DNA of 64,000 nt from assembly GCF_019145205.1 (NCBI RefSeq), contig NZ_JAHSTT010000009.1, positions 62,001 to 126,000 on the forward strand, written 5' to 3'. Positions 26,502-35,208 of this stretch are shown here, in pieces. Source of the DNA: Pseudomonas khavaziana (lineage in GTDB: Bacteria > Pseudomonadota > Gammaproteobacteria > Pseudomonadales > Pseudomonadaceae). The notes under the pieces are model-generated. The model searched no databases and was not told the origin of the DNA. It saw only the letters and a list, made by a program, of their open reading frames with translations. The position numbers and the translations under genes were made by a program. The first letter of the stretch is position 1. The number at the start of each line of letters is the position of its first letter.

Positions 26502-27845
26502 TCAGGCTCCCAACAGGCTTTGGCCACACACCCGCACCACCTGGCCATTGACCCCGCCGGATGCGGGATGGGCCAGCCAGGCGATGGTCTCGGCCACATC
26601 AATCGGCTGCCCGCCCTGGGACAACGAGTTCATGCGTCGCCCCGCTTCGCGGATCATCAGCGGGATTTTTGCGGTCATCTGGGTTTCGATAAACCCGGGG
26701 GCCACCGCATTTACCGTGACCTGCCGAGCCGCCGCACGCGGCGCCAGGCCCTGCACCAGGCCTATCACCCCGGCCTTGGAGGTGGCGTAGTTACTTTGCC
26801 CCAGGTTGCCGGCGATACCGGAAATCGACGACACGCACACGATGCGCCCACCTGGGTTCAGGCCCTGGCTGTCGAGCAAGGCCTCACTGAGCTGCAACGG
26901 TGCCTCAAGATTGACTGCCAATACACTGCGCCAGGCGGCTTCGGTCATCTTGGCGATGGTCTTGTCACGGGTGATGCCGGCATTGTGTACCACCACATCG
27001 AAGGCACCGTATTGGCTGACGTGGGCTTGCAACAGCGCAGCGGTGTCGGCGGCAGTGATGTCCAGGGGCAAGGCCGAACCTGCGACACTGGCGGCGGCCT
27101 GCTGCAACGCATCCTGGGCCTGGGGCACATCCACGCACACCACATGGGCGCCGTCCCGCGCCAGCACCTGGGCGATGGCCAGGCCGATGCCCCGGGAGGC
27201 GCCGGTGACCAAGGCACGTCGACCGGCGAAGGGTTTGTCCCAATTGACGGCAGTGTTGCCATCGACCGGTGTTTGCAGGCGCACCACCTGCCCCGATACA
27301 TAGGCCGAACAGCGCGACAGGAAGAAGCGCAGGCTGCTGTCCAATGCCTCCTCGGCACCTGGCGCCACATAGAGCAACTGCACGGTGATCGCCCGGCGCA
27401 GTTCCTTGGCCAGCGAACGTACCAAGCCTTCAAGAGCGCGCTGGGCGATGGCCTGGGGCAAGTCCCTGCAATGTTCCGGCGCTGTGCCGAGCACCACCAC
27501 CCGGCCATGTTGGCCGAGGCGCTTGGCGTTGGCATGGAAGAACACGTAGAGCTCATCCAGCTGTTGCAGATCGGCGATGTCACTGGCGTCGAACACCGCG
27601 CCTTGCACCTTAACGGTAGACGGCGCCATGAGGGTCGCCGGGGTGGCGGCAACGGTGTCGGTGGCGCTGAAAATGCGCTGCACCGATGCCACCAGGCGCC
27701 CGGCCCCGGCGATGATCACCGGGTTGGCCAGCCCGGCCTGGCCACCGCGATGGCGTTGCAGCGGCAAAGGCTGCGGCAGGCCGACAGCCTGGGCCAGACG
27801 ACGGCCCCAGGGGGAATTGACGAATGAAAGGTAGTTGTCACTCAT
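26502..27845 (-). CDS. High-molecular-weight FabG-type 3-oxoacyl reductase/3-hydroxyacyl dehydrogenase
   Basis: 447 residues, about 200 longer than ordinary FabG. The C-terminal SDR domain carries GASRGIGLAIAQ, NAG (VVHNAGITRD), a catalytic Ser in VSSISGIAGN and YATSK. The first 200 residues form a Rossmann-like domain without the glycine motif, as in the HMwFabG (FabG4) class, which prefers CoA substrates and NAD. In this operon it would oxidise the (R)-3-hydroxyacyl-CoA made by the MaoC protein. The ATG at 27845 is taken as start; a GTG 12 bases upstream is the alternative. A 153-base gap with a REPIN separates it from fadE. Confidence 0.87.
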   Translation of the reverse strand: MSDNYLSFVNSPWGRRLAQAVGLPQPLPLQRHRGGQAGLANPVIIAGAGRLVASVQRIFSATDTVAATPATLMAPSTVKVQGAVFDASDIADLQQLDELYVFFHANAKRLGQHGRVVVLGTAPEHCRDLPQAIAQRALEGLVRSLAKELRRAITVQLLYVAPGAEEALDSSLRFFLSRCSAYVSGQVVRLQTPVDGNTAVNWDKPFAGRRALVTGASRGIGLAIAQVLARDGAHVVCVDVPQAQDALQQAAASVAGSALPLDITAADTAALLQAHVSQYGAFDVVVHNAGITRDKTIAKMTEAAWRSVLAVNLEAPLQLSEALLDSQGLNPGGRIVCVSSISGIAGNLGQSNYATSKAGVIGLVQGLAPRAAARQVTVNAVAPGFIETQMTAKIPLMIREAGRRMNSLSQGGQPIDVAETIAWLAHPASGGVNGQVVRVCGQSLLGA

Positions 27846-27892
27846 AGAGGATTCCACTCACAACACTGATCCTGCCTTGTGAACCCGGTCAA

Positions 27893-27985
27893 ATGTGGGA
27901 AGGGGCATGCCCCCGATGGCGGTCTATCAGGTAAATCTGCTTGGCTGACACACCGCTATCGGGGGCACGCCCCCTCCCACATTTG
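27893..27985. repeat. REPIN inside the beta-oxidation operon
   Basis: The REP arm aatgtgggaaggggcatgccccc and its inverse gggggcacgccccctcccacatt enclose about 45 bases. It lies between the stop of fadE and the start of the FabG-type gene, so a transcript reading through would carry a strong stem. It may stabilise or attenuate the mRNA at this point. Confidence 0.8.
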
Positions 27986-27998
27986 GACCGCGTTCTTC

Positions 27999-30524
27999 TT
28001 AGTTGACCGGGGCGTTTTCGCTTTGATTGCTGCGACGCTTGGCGCTCGGCTCCAGCGCTTGCTTACGTTGCTGCAAGGCCTCCAGCAAACCAAAATCCTG
28101 GGGAAAATCATCGACCTGGATGCCGTGGTCGGCGTACTCCACATAGCGCGCCAGCAAGGTGTCTTCGTCATCGCTGATCAAGTCCAGCGCCCGCGCCTTG
28201 ACGCGCCAGACGGTGAAAGCCATGGCCGAGATCGGCAGCGGCTCGAGCAAGCCTTGCTTGATGGAGGGCTTGAGCCGGGCCTCGATCAGCTCCACTTGCG
28301 GCAATAAACGGAAGCCGAGTTCGCCATAGGCCAGCTTGTCGATTTCCGGGCGCGGGATGTAGGAATTGGCCAGCAAACGATCGCGGGTTTCCCCCGGGGT
28401 CTGCACCACATCCGCCACCTGGGCCAACAGGCGATCCGAGGGTTTGCGCAGTGGAATGCCCAGCGGAAAGCTCAAGCCACGCATCACCGCCGCAGCGGGT
28501 TTCGAGGGGTAGTTATCGAGCACTTCGGCCAAGGCTTCATGGGCGCGCAGCAATGCATCCTGGGCCGCCCAATGCACCAGCGGCAGGTCGGCCTGGGGCT
28601 GGCCATCATCCTCAAAACGCTTGAGCACGCAGGACAGGATGTACAGCTGGGAGAGAATATCCCCCAGGCGCCCGGTGATGCTTTCCTTACGCTTGAGGGC
28701 ACCGCCCAACACGCCCATGGAAATGTCCGAGATCAACGCCAGCACCACCGACAGCCGATTGGCCTGACGGTAGTAGGACGCCAGCGCCGGGTCGGTCTTG
28801 GCCGGCGCCGAAATCAGCCGCCCGCCAGTCAGCGCATGCACCGCTGCGCGTACGGTGTTGGCCAGGACAAAACTCACATGGCCGAACATCGCGCTGTCGA
28901 ACTCTTCCAGCGCCTTGCGCCGATCCGGGTTGCGCGCCGCTTCCATCTCGCGAAACACGTAGGGATGGCAACGAATCAAGCCCTGGCCAAAGATGATCAG
29001 GCAGCGGGTCATGATGTTGGCGCCTTCCACCGTAATGGCGATGGGGCTTTGCTGGTAGGCGCGGGCAAGGAAGTTATTGGGGCCCATGCAGATGCCTTTG
29101 CCGGCGACGATATCCATGCCGTCGTTGACGATGATCCGCGCACGCTCAGTGACGTGGTACTTGGCGATGGCCGAGATTACCGACGGTTTCTCGCCGGCAT
29201 CCAGGGACGCCACCGACACCTTGCGCACCGCATCGCAGGCATACAAATGCCCGGCCATGCGTGCCAACGGTGCCTGCACCCCTTCAAACTTGCCGATGGG
29301 CAGGCCGAACTGCTTGCGCATCGCCGCATAGGCGCTGGTACCACGCACCGCGACTTTACCCAGGCCGACGTTGGCCGATGGCAGGGAAATCGCCCGCCCC
29401 GCCGCCAGGCATTCCATCAACATGCGCCAGCCGTTGCCGATCTGCTCGCGGCCGCCGATTACCCATTCCAACGGAATGAAAACATCCTTGCCGGTGGTAG
29501 GACCATTCTGGAACACCGCGTTCAGCGGCCAGTGGCGGCGACCGCTGTTCACACCTGGGTGGGATGTGGGGATCAGCGCGCAGGTAATACCCAGTGAACC
29601 GGGCGCGCCGAGCAAGCCGTCCGGGTCTTCGGCGCGGAACGCCAGGCCCAGCACCGTGGCAATCGGGCCGAGAGTGATGTAGCGCTTGTCCCAGGTCACT
29701 TTGAAACCCAGCACTTGCTCGCCTTCGTGCAGGCCTTTACAGACGATGCCCAGGTCTGGAATCGCGCCCGCATCGGAGCCGGCATAGGGGCTGGTCAGGG
29801 CAAAACACGGGATGTCTTCGCCCCTGGCCAGGCGCGGCAGGTAGTAATTGCGCTGGGCGTCGGTGCCGTAATGCAGCAGCAGTTCAGCCGGGCCCAGGGA
29901 GTTGGGCACCATCACCGAAATCGCCGCCGCCGAGCAGCGGGTCGACAGCTTCATCACTACCTGGGAGTGGGCGTAATGGGAGAACCCTTTGCCGCCGTAC
30001 TGCTTGGGAATGATCATGCCGAGGAACCCGGCATCCTTGGTGTACTGCCAGCATTCGGGCGACATGTCTTGCCAGACCTGGGTGGTTTCCCAGTCATTGG
30101 CGATGTCGCACAGGTTTTCCACCTCGTTGTCGAGGAAGGCTTGCTCCTCGGCACTCAGGCTGGCCGGCGCCGCTTGCAGCAGGCGCTGCCAGTTGGGCTT
30201 GCCGCTGAACAGCTCCGCATCCCACCACACAGTGCCCGACTCGATGGCCGCACGCTCGGTATCAGACATCGCCGGCATGATTGTACGAAACAGGCCCAGG
30301 GCCTTGCTGGTCAGCAGGGCGCGGCGCAGGGGCTTGATCGCCAGCACCAAGGCCGGCAACACCACCAGCACGGCTGCAACAGCAGTGCCCAGGCCGGCCA
30401 CTGCATTGAACAGGTAGCCAACCGCCAGCCAGATTAGCCCAGCGCCGAGCCACAGGGTGGCGGCGGCTTGTCGATACGCCAGGGCAATCGCTGCGGCGAA
30501 ACCCACCAATAACCAGATAAGCAT
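27999..30524 (-). CDS. fadE: Acyl-CoA dehydrogenase, FadE type
   Basis: 841 residues from the ATG at 30524 (agaggt upstream). FadE is the large membrane-associated acyl-CoA dehydrogenase (E. coli 814 residues) that introduces the trans-2 double bond. The N-terminus has two membrane helices (MLIWLLVGFAAAIALAY and LVVLPALVLAI). The FAD domain has FALTSPYAGSDAGAIPDLG, VTWDKRYITLGPIA and GVQAPLARMAGHLYA. A long C-terminal extension follows, as in FadE. It is the first gene of the beta-oxidation run and has a dyad, TTCAA-N8-TTGAA, about 95 bases upstream. Confidence 0.92.
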   Translation of the reverse strand: MLIWLLVGFAAAIALAYRQAAATLWLGAGLIWLAVGYLFNAVAGLGTAVAAVLVVLPALVLAIKPLRRALLTSKALGLFRTIMPAMSDTERAAIESGTVWWDAELFSGKPNWQRLLQAAPASLSAEEQAFLDNEVENLCDIANDWETTQVWQDMSPECWQYTKDAGFLGMIIPKQYGGKGFSHYAHSQVVMKLSTRCSAAAISVMVPNSLGPAELLLHYGTDAQRNYYLPRLARGEDIPCFALTSPYAGSDAGAIPDLGIVCKGLHEGEQVLGFKVTWDKRYITLGPIATVLGLAFRAEDPDGLLGAPGSLGITCALIPTSHPGVNSGRRHWPLNAVFQNGPTTGKDVFIPLEWVIGGREQIGNGWRMLMECLAAGRAISLPSANVGLGKVAVRGTSAYAAMRKQFGLPIGKFEGVQAPLARMAGHLYACDAVRKVSVASLDAGEKPSVISAIAKYHVTERARIIVNDGMDIVAGKGICMGPNNFLARAYQQSPIAITVEGANIMTRCLIIFGQGLIRCHPYVFREMEAARNPDRRKALEEFDSAMFGHVSFVLANTVRAAVHALTGGRLISAPAKTDPALASYYRQANRLSVVLALISDISMGVLGGALKRKESITGRLGDILSQLYILSCVLKRFEDDGQPQADLPLVHWAAQDALLRAHEALAEVLDNYPSKPAAAVMRGLSFPLGIPLRKPSDRLLAQVADVVQTPGETRDRLLANSYIPRPEIDKLAYGELGFRLLPQVELIEARLKPSIKQGLLEPLPISAMAFTVWRVKARALDLISDDEDTLLARYVEYADHGIQVDDFPQDFGLLEALQQRKQALEPSAKRRSNQSENAPVN

Positions 30525-30617
30525 GGGGATACCTCTACTTGATTCGGGGTGTGGCCAACACACAGGCAGGTCGAAATGAGCTGCGGCGTAAAACCACACT
30601 ACAAACTTGAAAGACTA

Positions 30618-30640
30618 AATTCAAATTTTGTTTTGAAATT
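30618..30640. promoter_or_regulatory. Operator-like dyad upstream of fadE
   Basis: TTCAA (30620-30624), 8 bases, TTGAA (30633-30637), in an AT-rich setting between fadL and fadE. The same spacing and half sites occur upstream of alkB at 35038-35055; both begin TTCAAATT. A common regulator of the alkane and fatty-acid genes is inferred. Confidence 0.45.
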
Positions 30641-30734
30641 TTTATTTAATCCATAAGCAAAAAAAACGGCTGACCAAATCAGCCTGATCGTTCACCAGTC
30701 AGATCAATCACAGCACTGTTACGGGACCAATCTG

Positions 30735-30766
30735 GGAGGGCAGCAAGATGCGCTTGCCACCCTCCT
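30735..30766 (-). terminator. Hairpin after the FadL-like gene
   Basis: ggaggg...caag paired with cttg...ccctcc, with an interior mismatch, lies 13 bases past the stop of the porin gene on the minus strand. It has a stable stem but no T-run, so termination is only probable. Confidence 0.4.
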
Positions 30767-30778
30767 CCTTATGCCTCG

Positions 30779-32236
30779 TTAGAACGCATAGGTCGCCGAC
30801 AAACTCACCACGTCCCCTGAAGACTCGGCCTTGCCATCCAGGCTCGCGCCGCCCAGGCGATCGACGTTCTTGGTCTTGAGGTTGACCTTCTGCACGAACT
30901 GGTGGGAATAGGCCACATCCAGGCTCAGGCCCTTGACCGCTTTCACGTCGTAGCCAGCCCCCAACGACAGGAACGTGCGGTCACCGTCCGGAATCCGAGG
31001 ATCACGGGTGGAGTTGCGCGTCGGGGTCTGGTCAATCGCGACACCTGCTCGCAAGGTCAGCTCATCGGTCGCACGATAATCACCGCCGAGAGAGTACATC
31101 CAGGTGTTCTTGTAGTTGTAGGGAATGGAGACAATGCGCATGTCTCCGGAATTGAGCGTCAGGTCCTTGAACGACGACCATTCGGTCCAGGTCACGCTCG
31201 CGCCCATGGTGAAACGATCATTGAACTGATGCACCCAATCCAGGCCGGCGGTGGCGGGAATGTCCAGCTGAACACTGGCATGGGCGCCGTCCGGGGCCAG
31301 ATTCAGGCCAGGATAGGCGGTGTTGACCAGCGTACCGTTGCCACCGAATGGGCTGGGTTGCGTCATGAGGTTGTAGGAAAACTGATCGGCATACAGATTG
31401 TATTTACCGGTCATCTTGTTTTTGATCTTGGCGTGGTAATTGAGACCCAAGGTGTCTCGTTCAGTGGGCTTCCACACCACGCCGGCAAACCAGCCGGTGG
31501 AAATATTGTCGACCTTGACGCGCATCAAGGCGTGTCCCACATCGGATGGGAAATTGATACCGCCCAGTTCGGAATCGGACACCGCCGCCGCGGAGAGCAA
31601 GTCAACGTTCTGGCTGACGAAGCCCTTGCTGTGTTGCACGATCAAGCCGCCACCGACGGAGAACTGGTCGTTGACTTTGAAAGACAACGAGCCCGTCAAG
31701 CCGACAGTTTCGATTTTCGTATCCACGGCAAAGTCGCGCACTTTGGAGTCTTCATCCCAGGTGGAGCGCATGCCCTGGGGAACCACCTGGCTCAAGCCGA
31801 AGGCAAACCGGTCGCCCAATGGCATTACCATGAAGCCGGTCGGTAGCCAGGCGGTGAAGCCACCCTGGCCACCATCGTTGTTATTGACAGTGGTCGCGGC
31901 ACCATCGGGAAAACCATTCTCGTCCAATGGCGTACTGGAAATCGGGTTGCCTGCATAATCGGAGGCGTTGCCCTTGTACTTGATCTTGATCCGCGCATAG
32001 TCGACGGTGAATTGCGCGACATTATGTTCGACAAACGCCATGGCCGCCGGGTTGTTATACGCCGAACTCGGGTCGTTCTTGAATAACGAACCACCGGCAA
32101 AGGCCCGGCCCCAACCGGGCGCACCGTAGGTAGGGGTAGAAAAACCGCCAGCCTGCACAGGCGCTATGACGCCGGTCATGCCCCCCATCAACGCCAGCCC
32201 CAGCAAAACTTGCACATGTGGTTTCTTATTATTCAT
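30779..32236 (-). CDS. FadL/OmpP1/TodX-family outer-membrane transport protein
   Basis: 485 residues from an ATG preceded by aaaaggag. The signal peptide ends QAGG, followed by the family hatch sequence FSTPTYGAPGWGRAFAGGS and DPSSAYNNPAAMAF. The rest alternates like beta strands and ends in a terminal Phe (SATYAF), the outer-membrane assembly signal. FadL-type porins carry hydrophobic compounds such as long-chain fatty acids, alkanes or aromatics across the outer membrane. Here it lies between the Pra proteins and fadE, which suggests uptake of an alkane or fatty acid for the same pathway. Confidence 0.92.
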   Translation of the reverse strand: MNNKKPHVQVLLGLALMGGMTGVIAPVQAGGFSTPTYGAPGWGRAFAGGSLFKNDPSSAYNNPAAMAFVEHNVAQFTVDYARIKIKYKGNASDYAGNPISSTPLDENGFPDGAATTVNNNDGGQGGFTAWLPTGFMVMPLGDRFAFGLSQVVPQGMRSTWDEDSKVRDFAVDTKIETVGLTGSLSFKVNDQFSVGGGLIVQHSKGFVSQNVDLLSAAAVSDSELGGINFPSDVGHALMRVKVDNISTGWFAGVVWKPTERDTLGLNYHAKIKNKMTGKYNLYADQFSYNLMTQPSPFGGNGTLVNTAYPGLNLAPDGAHASVQLDIPATAGLDWVHQFNDRFTMGASVTWTEWSSFKDLTLNSGDMRIVSIPYNYKNTWMYSLGGDYRATDELTLRAGVAIDQTPTRNSTRDPRIPDGDRTFLSLGAGYDVKAVKGLSLDVAYSHQFVQKVNLKTKNVDRLGGASLDGKAESSGDVVSLSATYAF

Positions 32237-32306
32237 GCGGCACTCCTTTTTGTTATCCCTGTGAACCGGCCCCGCCAGTTCGTCTTGCTGCCTGGCACTG
32301 CATGAA

Positions 32307-32331
32307 CTGGCGCCTGGTACACAGGCGCCAG
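32307..32331 (-). terminator. Hairpin downstream of the PraB-like gene
   Basis: A perfect 10-bp stem ctggcgcctg/caggcgccag with a 5-base loop lies 40 bases past the stop of the gene at 32371, before the FadL-like gene. There is no T-run. It may end or attenuate the alkB-pra transcript. Confidence 0.5.
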
Positions 32332-32370
32332 TCTTTCAGCAGGTGATCAACGCGGTGCTCCGACCTGCCA

Positions 32371-32865
32371 TCAAGGCACGATGGTGAAGGTAGGGCTTGG
32401 GGTCACACTCAGGCTCACAACGGTGCAGGAATTGCTGAGGCCTTGATTGGACGCTGTGAGTACGCCACCGGCGTAGCCAACGTTGATGGTCGAAGGCCCA
32501 CAATTGGACGCTGGGTACAGCACTGAGGAGGCAATGGTGTAGCCGACGTTGGCGACCGAACCTGTGGCAGGGCCTGTGGCGGTCAATGTCCATGGCAATC
32601 CGGTGATTTTCGGCAATGCACAAAGGCCGCTACCGCTCACGGTTACCCCGGTAATTTTTGCCACACCAGTGGCATCTACATTACCGGTAAAGTTCGCGGT
32701 GCAGTTAACAGTGGCCTGGTAGGAAGAGGGTGACTTCACCGAAATGGTGCCTGGTGCAGTGAAGCTCGAGTTAACCGGACTGATGCTATAGGCATTGGCC
32801 ATGGAAGCAGCACCCATGCAAACAGCCAAGGCAGAGAGCGACACGAGAGTTTTCAAGCTTTTCAT
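32371..32865 (-). CDS. praB: PraB-like exported protein of the alkane oxidation activator family
   Basis: 164 residues with a 25-residue signal peptide ending MANA. The mature part (YSISPVNSSFTAPGTISVKSP...) is a small beta-rich protein with paired cysteines (CTANF, GLCALP, SNCGPST, SNSCTVV), ending TPSPTFTIVP. It resembles PraB, described in Pseudomonas as an activator of alkane oxidation that helps use of hexadecane. It is one of two related proteins encoded after alkB; the other is 134 bases upstream. An outside-cell role in making alkanes accessible is inferred from the family. Confidence 0.72.
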   Translation of the reverse strand: MKSLKTLVSLSALAVCMGAASMANAYSISPVNSSFTAPGTISVKSPSSYQATVNCTANFTGNVDATGVAKITGVTVSGSGLCALPKITGLPWTLTATGPATGSVANVGYTIASSVLYPASNCGPSTINVGYAGGVLTASNQGLSNSCTVVSLSVTPSPTFTIVP

Positions 32866-32999
32866 TGTTTTTCCTCACATGTTATGGCGATTCATTTCGC
32901 CAGGGGTAATGGCCATGATCGAGAGGTCACGGTGAAACTGCAGAACTTCCCTTTCCAGCCAAATTTCAATGCATCTACCGCTATAACAGTCAAAACGCT

Positions 33000-33494
33000 T
33001 TATTCGACAACTTTGAAGTTGGCCGGCATCTTGATCGACACCGTGTTGATCTTGCAGTCTTCGCCAATAGGCACATCGGCAGCTTCCAACTTGCCGGTGG
33101 CGTTATCCCACGTACCGTCGGCCGTCGAAGGCCCACACTTGCCGCCCAGGCCAAAGGCGTGCACATCCACGCTGATCTTCGACATCGAGCCACTTTTGGT
33201 ATCGTTGGCGACCAGCACCCAGGGCAGGTTAATTGCTTCAACGCGGCTGCATTTGAGGCCGCCGTCGAATTCGACTTTATCGACATTCACTGATGAACCA
33301 TCGGCAGCGACCTTGCCTGCCACCTTGATGGTGCAGTCGGCGCTGATCAGCTTGCCCTTGGAAAAACTGATAGGCCCCTGGGCAGTGAAGGCACTGCCGG
33401 CGGGTTCGATACGGGCAGCCTGGGCCTGGTGATAGACAATCAGGCCCATCGCGGCCAGCACGATGTGGGCGGTGAACTTGGCAGAACTTTGCAT
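33000..33494 (-). CDS. PraA/PraB-like exported protein, paralogue
   Basis: 164 residues with a signal peptide ending YHQAQA. It shares the plan of the gene at 32371: IEPAGSAFTAQGPISFSKG near the mature start, then cysteine positions DCTIKV, LKCSRVE, GKCGPSTADG and EDCKIN. The two are diverged paralogues rather than a recent duplication. Its position directly after alkB supports a role in alkane use. A cytosolic or enzymatic role is unlikely given the signal peptide and the lack of any catalytic motif. Ribosome site aaggga lies upstream. Confidence 0.68.
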   Translation of the reverse strand: MQSSAKFTAHIVLAAMGLIVYHQAQAARIEPAGSAFTAQGPISFSKGKLISADCTIKVAGKVAADGSSVNVDKVEFDGGLKCSRVEAINLPWVLVANDTKSGSMSKISVDVHAFGLGGKCGPSTADGTWDNATGKLEAADVPIGEDCKINTVSIKMPANFKVVE

Positions 33495-33618
33495 GGTGGA
33501 CGTCCTTCCCTTAAATTATTTTTGTAGGGTCAAACCACGTTCTTGCAACTGAAACTGGGGGCGATAAGGACCTGCGCGATACACAGATCCCGAGTAAGCC
33601 CTGACTGCTTACTTCATC

Positions 33619-34899
33619 TCAAAACGGCTTCGCGCTGTTGCTGTATTTCTCCAGATACTTCAAACGTTGTGACGGTTGAAGATTGGTCAGGCTGATATCC
33701 CCGGCATAGTGATTGAGTACGCGATGATCCATGCGCCGCCGCCATAAGTACGGCACATAGGCCCAGACAATCATGCTCGCGTAGCCATAGGGCAGTTGCG
33801 GTGACTCATCGAAGTGACGCAACGACTGATAACTGCGCGTCGGGTTGGCATGGTGATCGGAGTGCCGCTGAAGTTGGAACAGAAAGATATTGGTGACAAT
33901 CCGATTACTGTTCCATGAATGGCGCGGCGAGCAGCGTTCATAACGGCCGTTGGGCAACTTCTGGCGCTTGAGCCCGTAGTGCTCGACATAGTTCACCACT
34001 TCCAGCAACGAGAACCCGTAGATACCCTGGATTATCAGGAACGGAATCACTGCCGCGCCCAGCCAGGCAATCATCGCGCCCCACAACACCACGCTGTACA
34101 TCCAGGCACTGAGTACCGCGTTTTTCCAGTGCAGCGCCGGCAGGCCGAGTTTGCGCAGGCGTTCGCGCTCCAGGTTCCAGGCCGACACGGCGCTGAACCA
34201 CACCGAGCGCGGCAGGAACGCCCAGAAACTCTCACCCAGCCGCGAGCTGGCCGGATCCTCCGGGGTGGCGACTCGTACGTGATGGCCGCGGTTGTGTTCG
34301 GTGTAGAAGTGCCCGTAGAACGTCGGCGCCAGGGTGACCTTGGCCAGGAACACTTCCAGGGGCTTGGGCTTGTGCCCCAGTTCATGGGCGGTGTTGATTG
34401 CGATGCCGGTGGCGGCACCGGTGGACATCGCCATGCCCAAGTAGGTGAACACACTGATTTCGCCGTGCAGCTCGGTACGGGCTGTAATGAATGCTGCGGT
34501 CCTTGCCAGCCAGCTTGAGGGCTCCAGCGCGGCAGTGGCGTGCAGCAGGCCGCCGTTGATGATCCAGTCGATGCCGCCGGCGGCCAGCCAGCCGGTGATG
34601 ACCACTGAGGCGATCACAAACAGCACGCCGGTGTAGACGATCCAGCGGTAGTAGCTTTGGGATTCGAGGTTGCTGACGGCCGATTCAGGTGGGTTGCTGA
34701 CGTCTTCGCCGAGCAGGCCATCGATCAACGGGATCAAGCCGAAGATCACCAGCACGCCGACCCACCAGAGTTGCTGCACGCCGGTGCCGATTGCCAGGGC
34801 GCCGGAAAGTAGCGGAGTTGCGAGGGGCATGATGCCCAGCCACCACAGGTGGCGCTTGCCGTCGGTCCAGACTTGCGAGGTTGCCAGGGTCTGATTCAT
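33619..34899 (-). CDS. alkB: Alkane 1-monooxygenase
   Basis: 426 residues from the ATG at 34899, chosen because ggaggt lies seven bases upstream. AlkB is an inner-membrane di-iron enzyme that hydroxylates the terminal carbon of medium-chain alkanes, with electrons from rubredoxin. Several membrane helices are visible. The histidine boxes are HELGH (about 172-176), EHNRGHH (202-207) and LQRHSDHH in the last third, plus the NYVEHYGL motif specific to alkane hydroxylases. No rubredoxin, rubredoxin reductase, alcohol dehydrogenase or AlkS-type regulator is in the window, so these must be elsewhere. Two pra genes follow on the same strand. Confidence 0.95.
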   Translation of the reverse strand: MNQTLATSQVWTDGKRHLWWLGIMPLATPLLSGALAIGTGVQQLWWVGVLVIFGLIPLIDGLLGEDVSNPPESAVSNLESQSYYRWIVYTGVLFVIASVVITGWLAAGGIDWIINGGLLHATAALEPSSWLARTAAFITARTELHGEISVFTYLGMAMSTGAATGIAINTAHELGHKPKPLEVFLAKVTLAPTFYGHFYTEHNRGHHVRVATPEDPASSRLGESFWAFLPRSVWFSAVSAWNLERERLRKLGLPALHWKNAVLSAWMYSVVLWGAMIAWLGAAVIPFLIIQGIYGFSLLEVVNYVEHYGLKRQKLPNGRYERCSPRHSWNSNRIVTNIFLFQLQRHSDHHANPTRSYQSLRHFDESPQLPYGYASMIVWAYVPYLWRRRMDHRVLNHYAGDISLTNLQPSQRLKYLEKYSNSAKPF

Positions 34900-35035
34900 G
34901 GCAACCTCCACACGCATTCACTGAATGCTCGGGCAGCTGAGAGGTTCACGGAGCGCTGACAGCTCCGAGACATTGACCATGCGATAAAAGGCGTTTTTTT
35001 CATTATTTTATTCGCTCTTAGGCATTTCAAAAATA

Positions 35036-35057
35036 ATTTCAAATTACACATTGAAAT
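35036..35057. promoter_or_regulatory. Operator-like dyad upstream of alkB
   Basis: ATTTCAA (35036-35042), 8 bases, TTGAAAT (35051-35057), about 140 bases before alkB in a strongly AT-rich spacer (34900-35208). A further TTTCAA half site lies just to the left. The half sites and spacing match the dyad upstream of fadE. A minus-strand frame across this spacer looks spurious. Confidence 0.45.
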
Positions 35058-35208
35058 AATTTTTTTAAATAAATAGCGCGGAATCGTTAGGTCGTCAACT
35101 AGTTTCTCCAGCCCTTTTTTCCGTGACCGTACAGTCTCTTTTTCAGCCACGTGGTCAGGTGTCTAGGGCAGGCATCAACGCCGTTGAACCGCGAGTCGGG
35201 TCGCACAC

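Noticed and set aside
26520..27827. A 435-codon plus-strand frame opposite the FabG-type gene
   Set aside because: Shadow frame. The SDR motifs on the minus strand are unambiguous.
34896..35150. An 84-codon minus-strand frame in the alkB upstream spacer
   Set aside because: AT-rich spacer with an operator-like dyad; the frame overlaps the alkB 5' end, has no credible ribosome site and resembles nothing.
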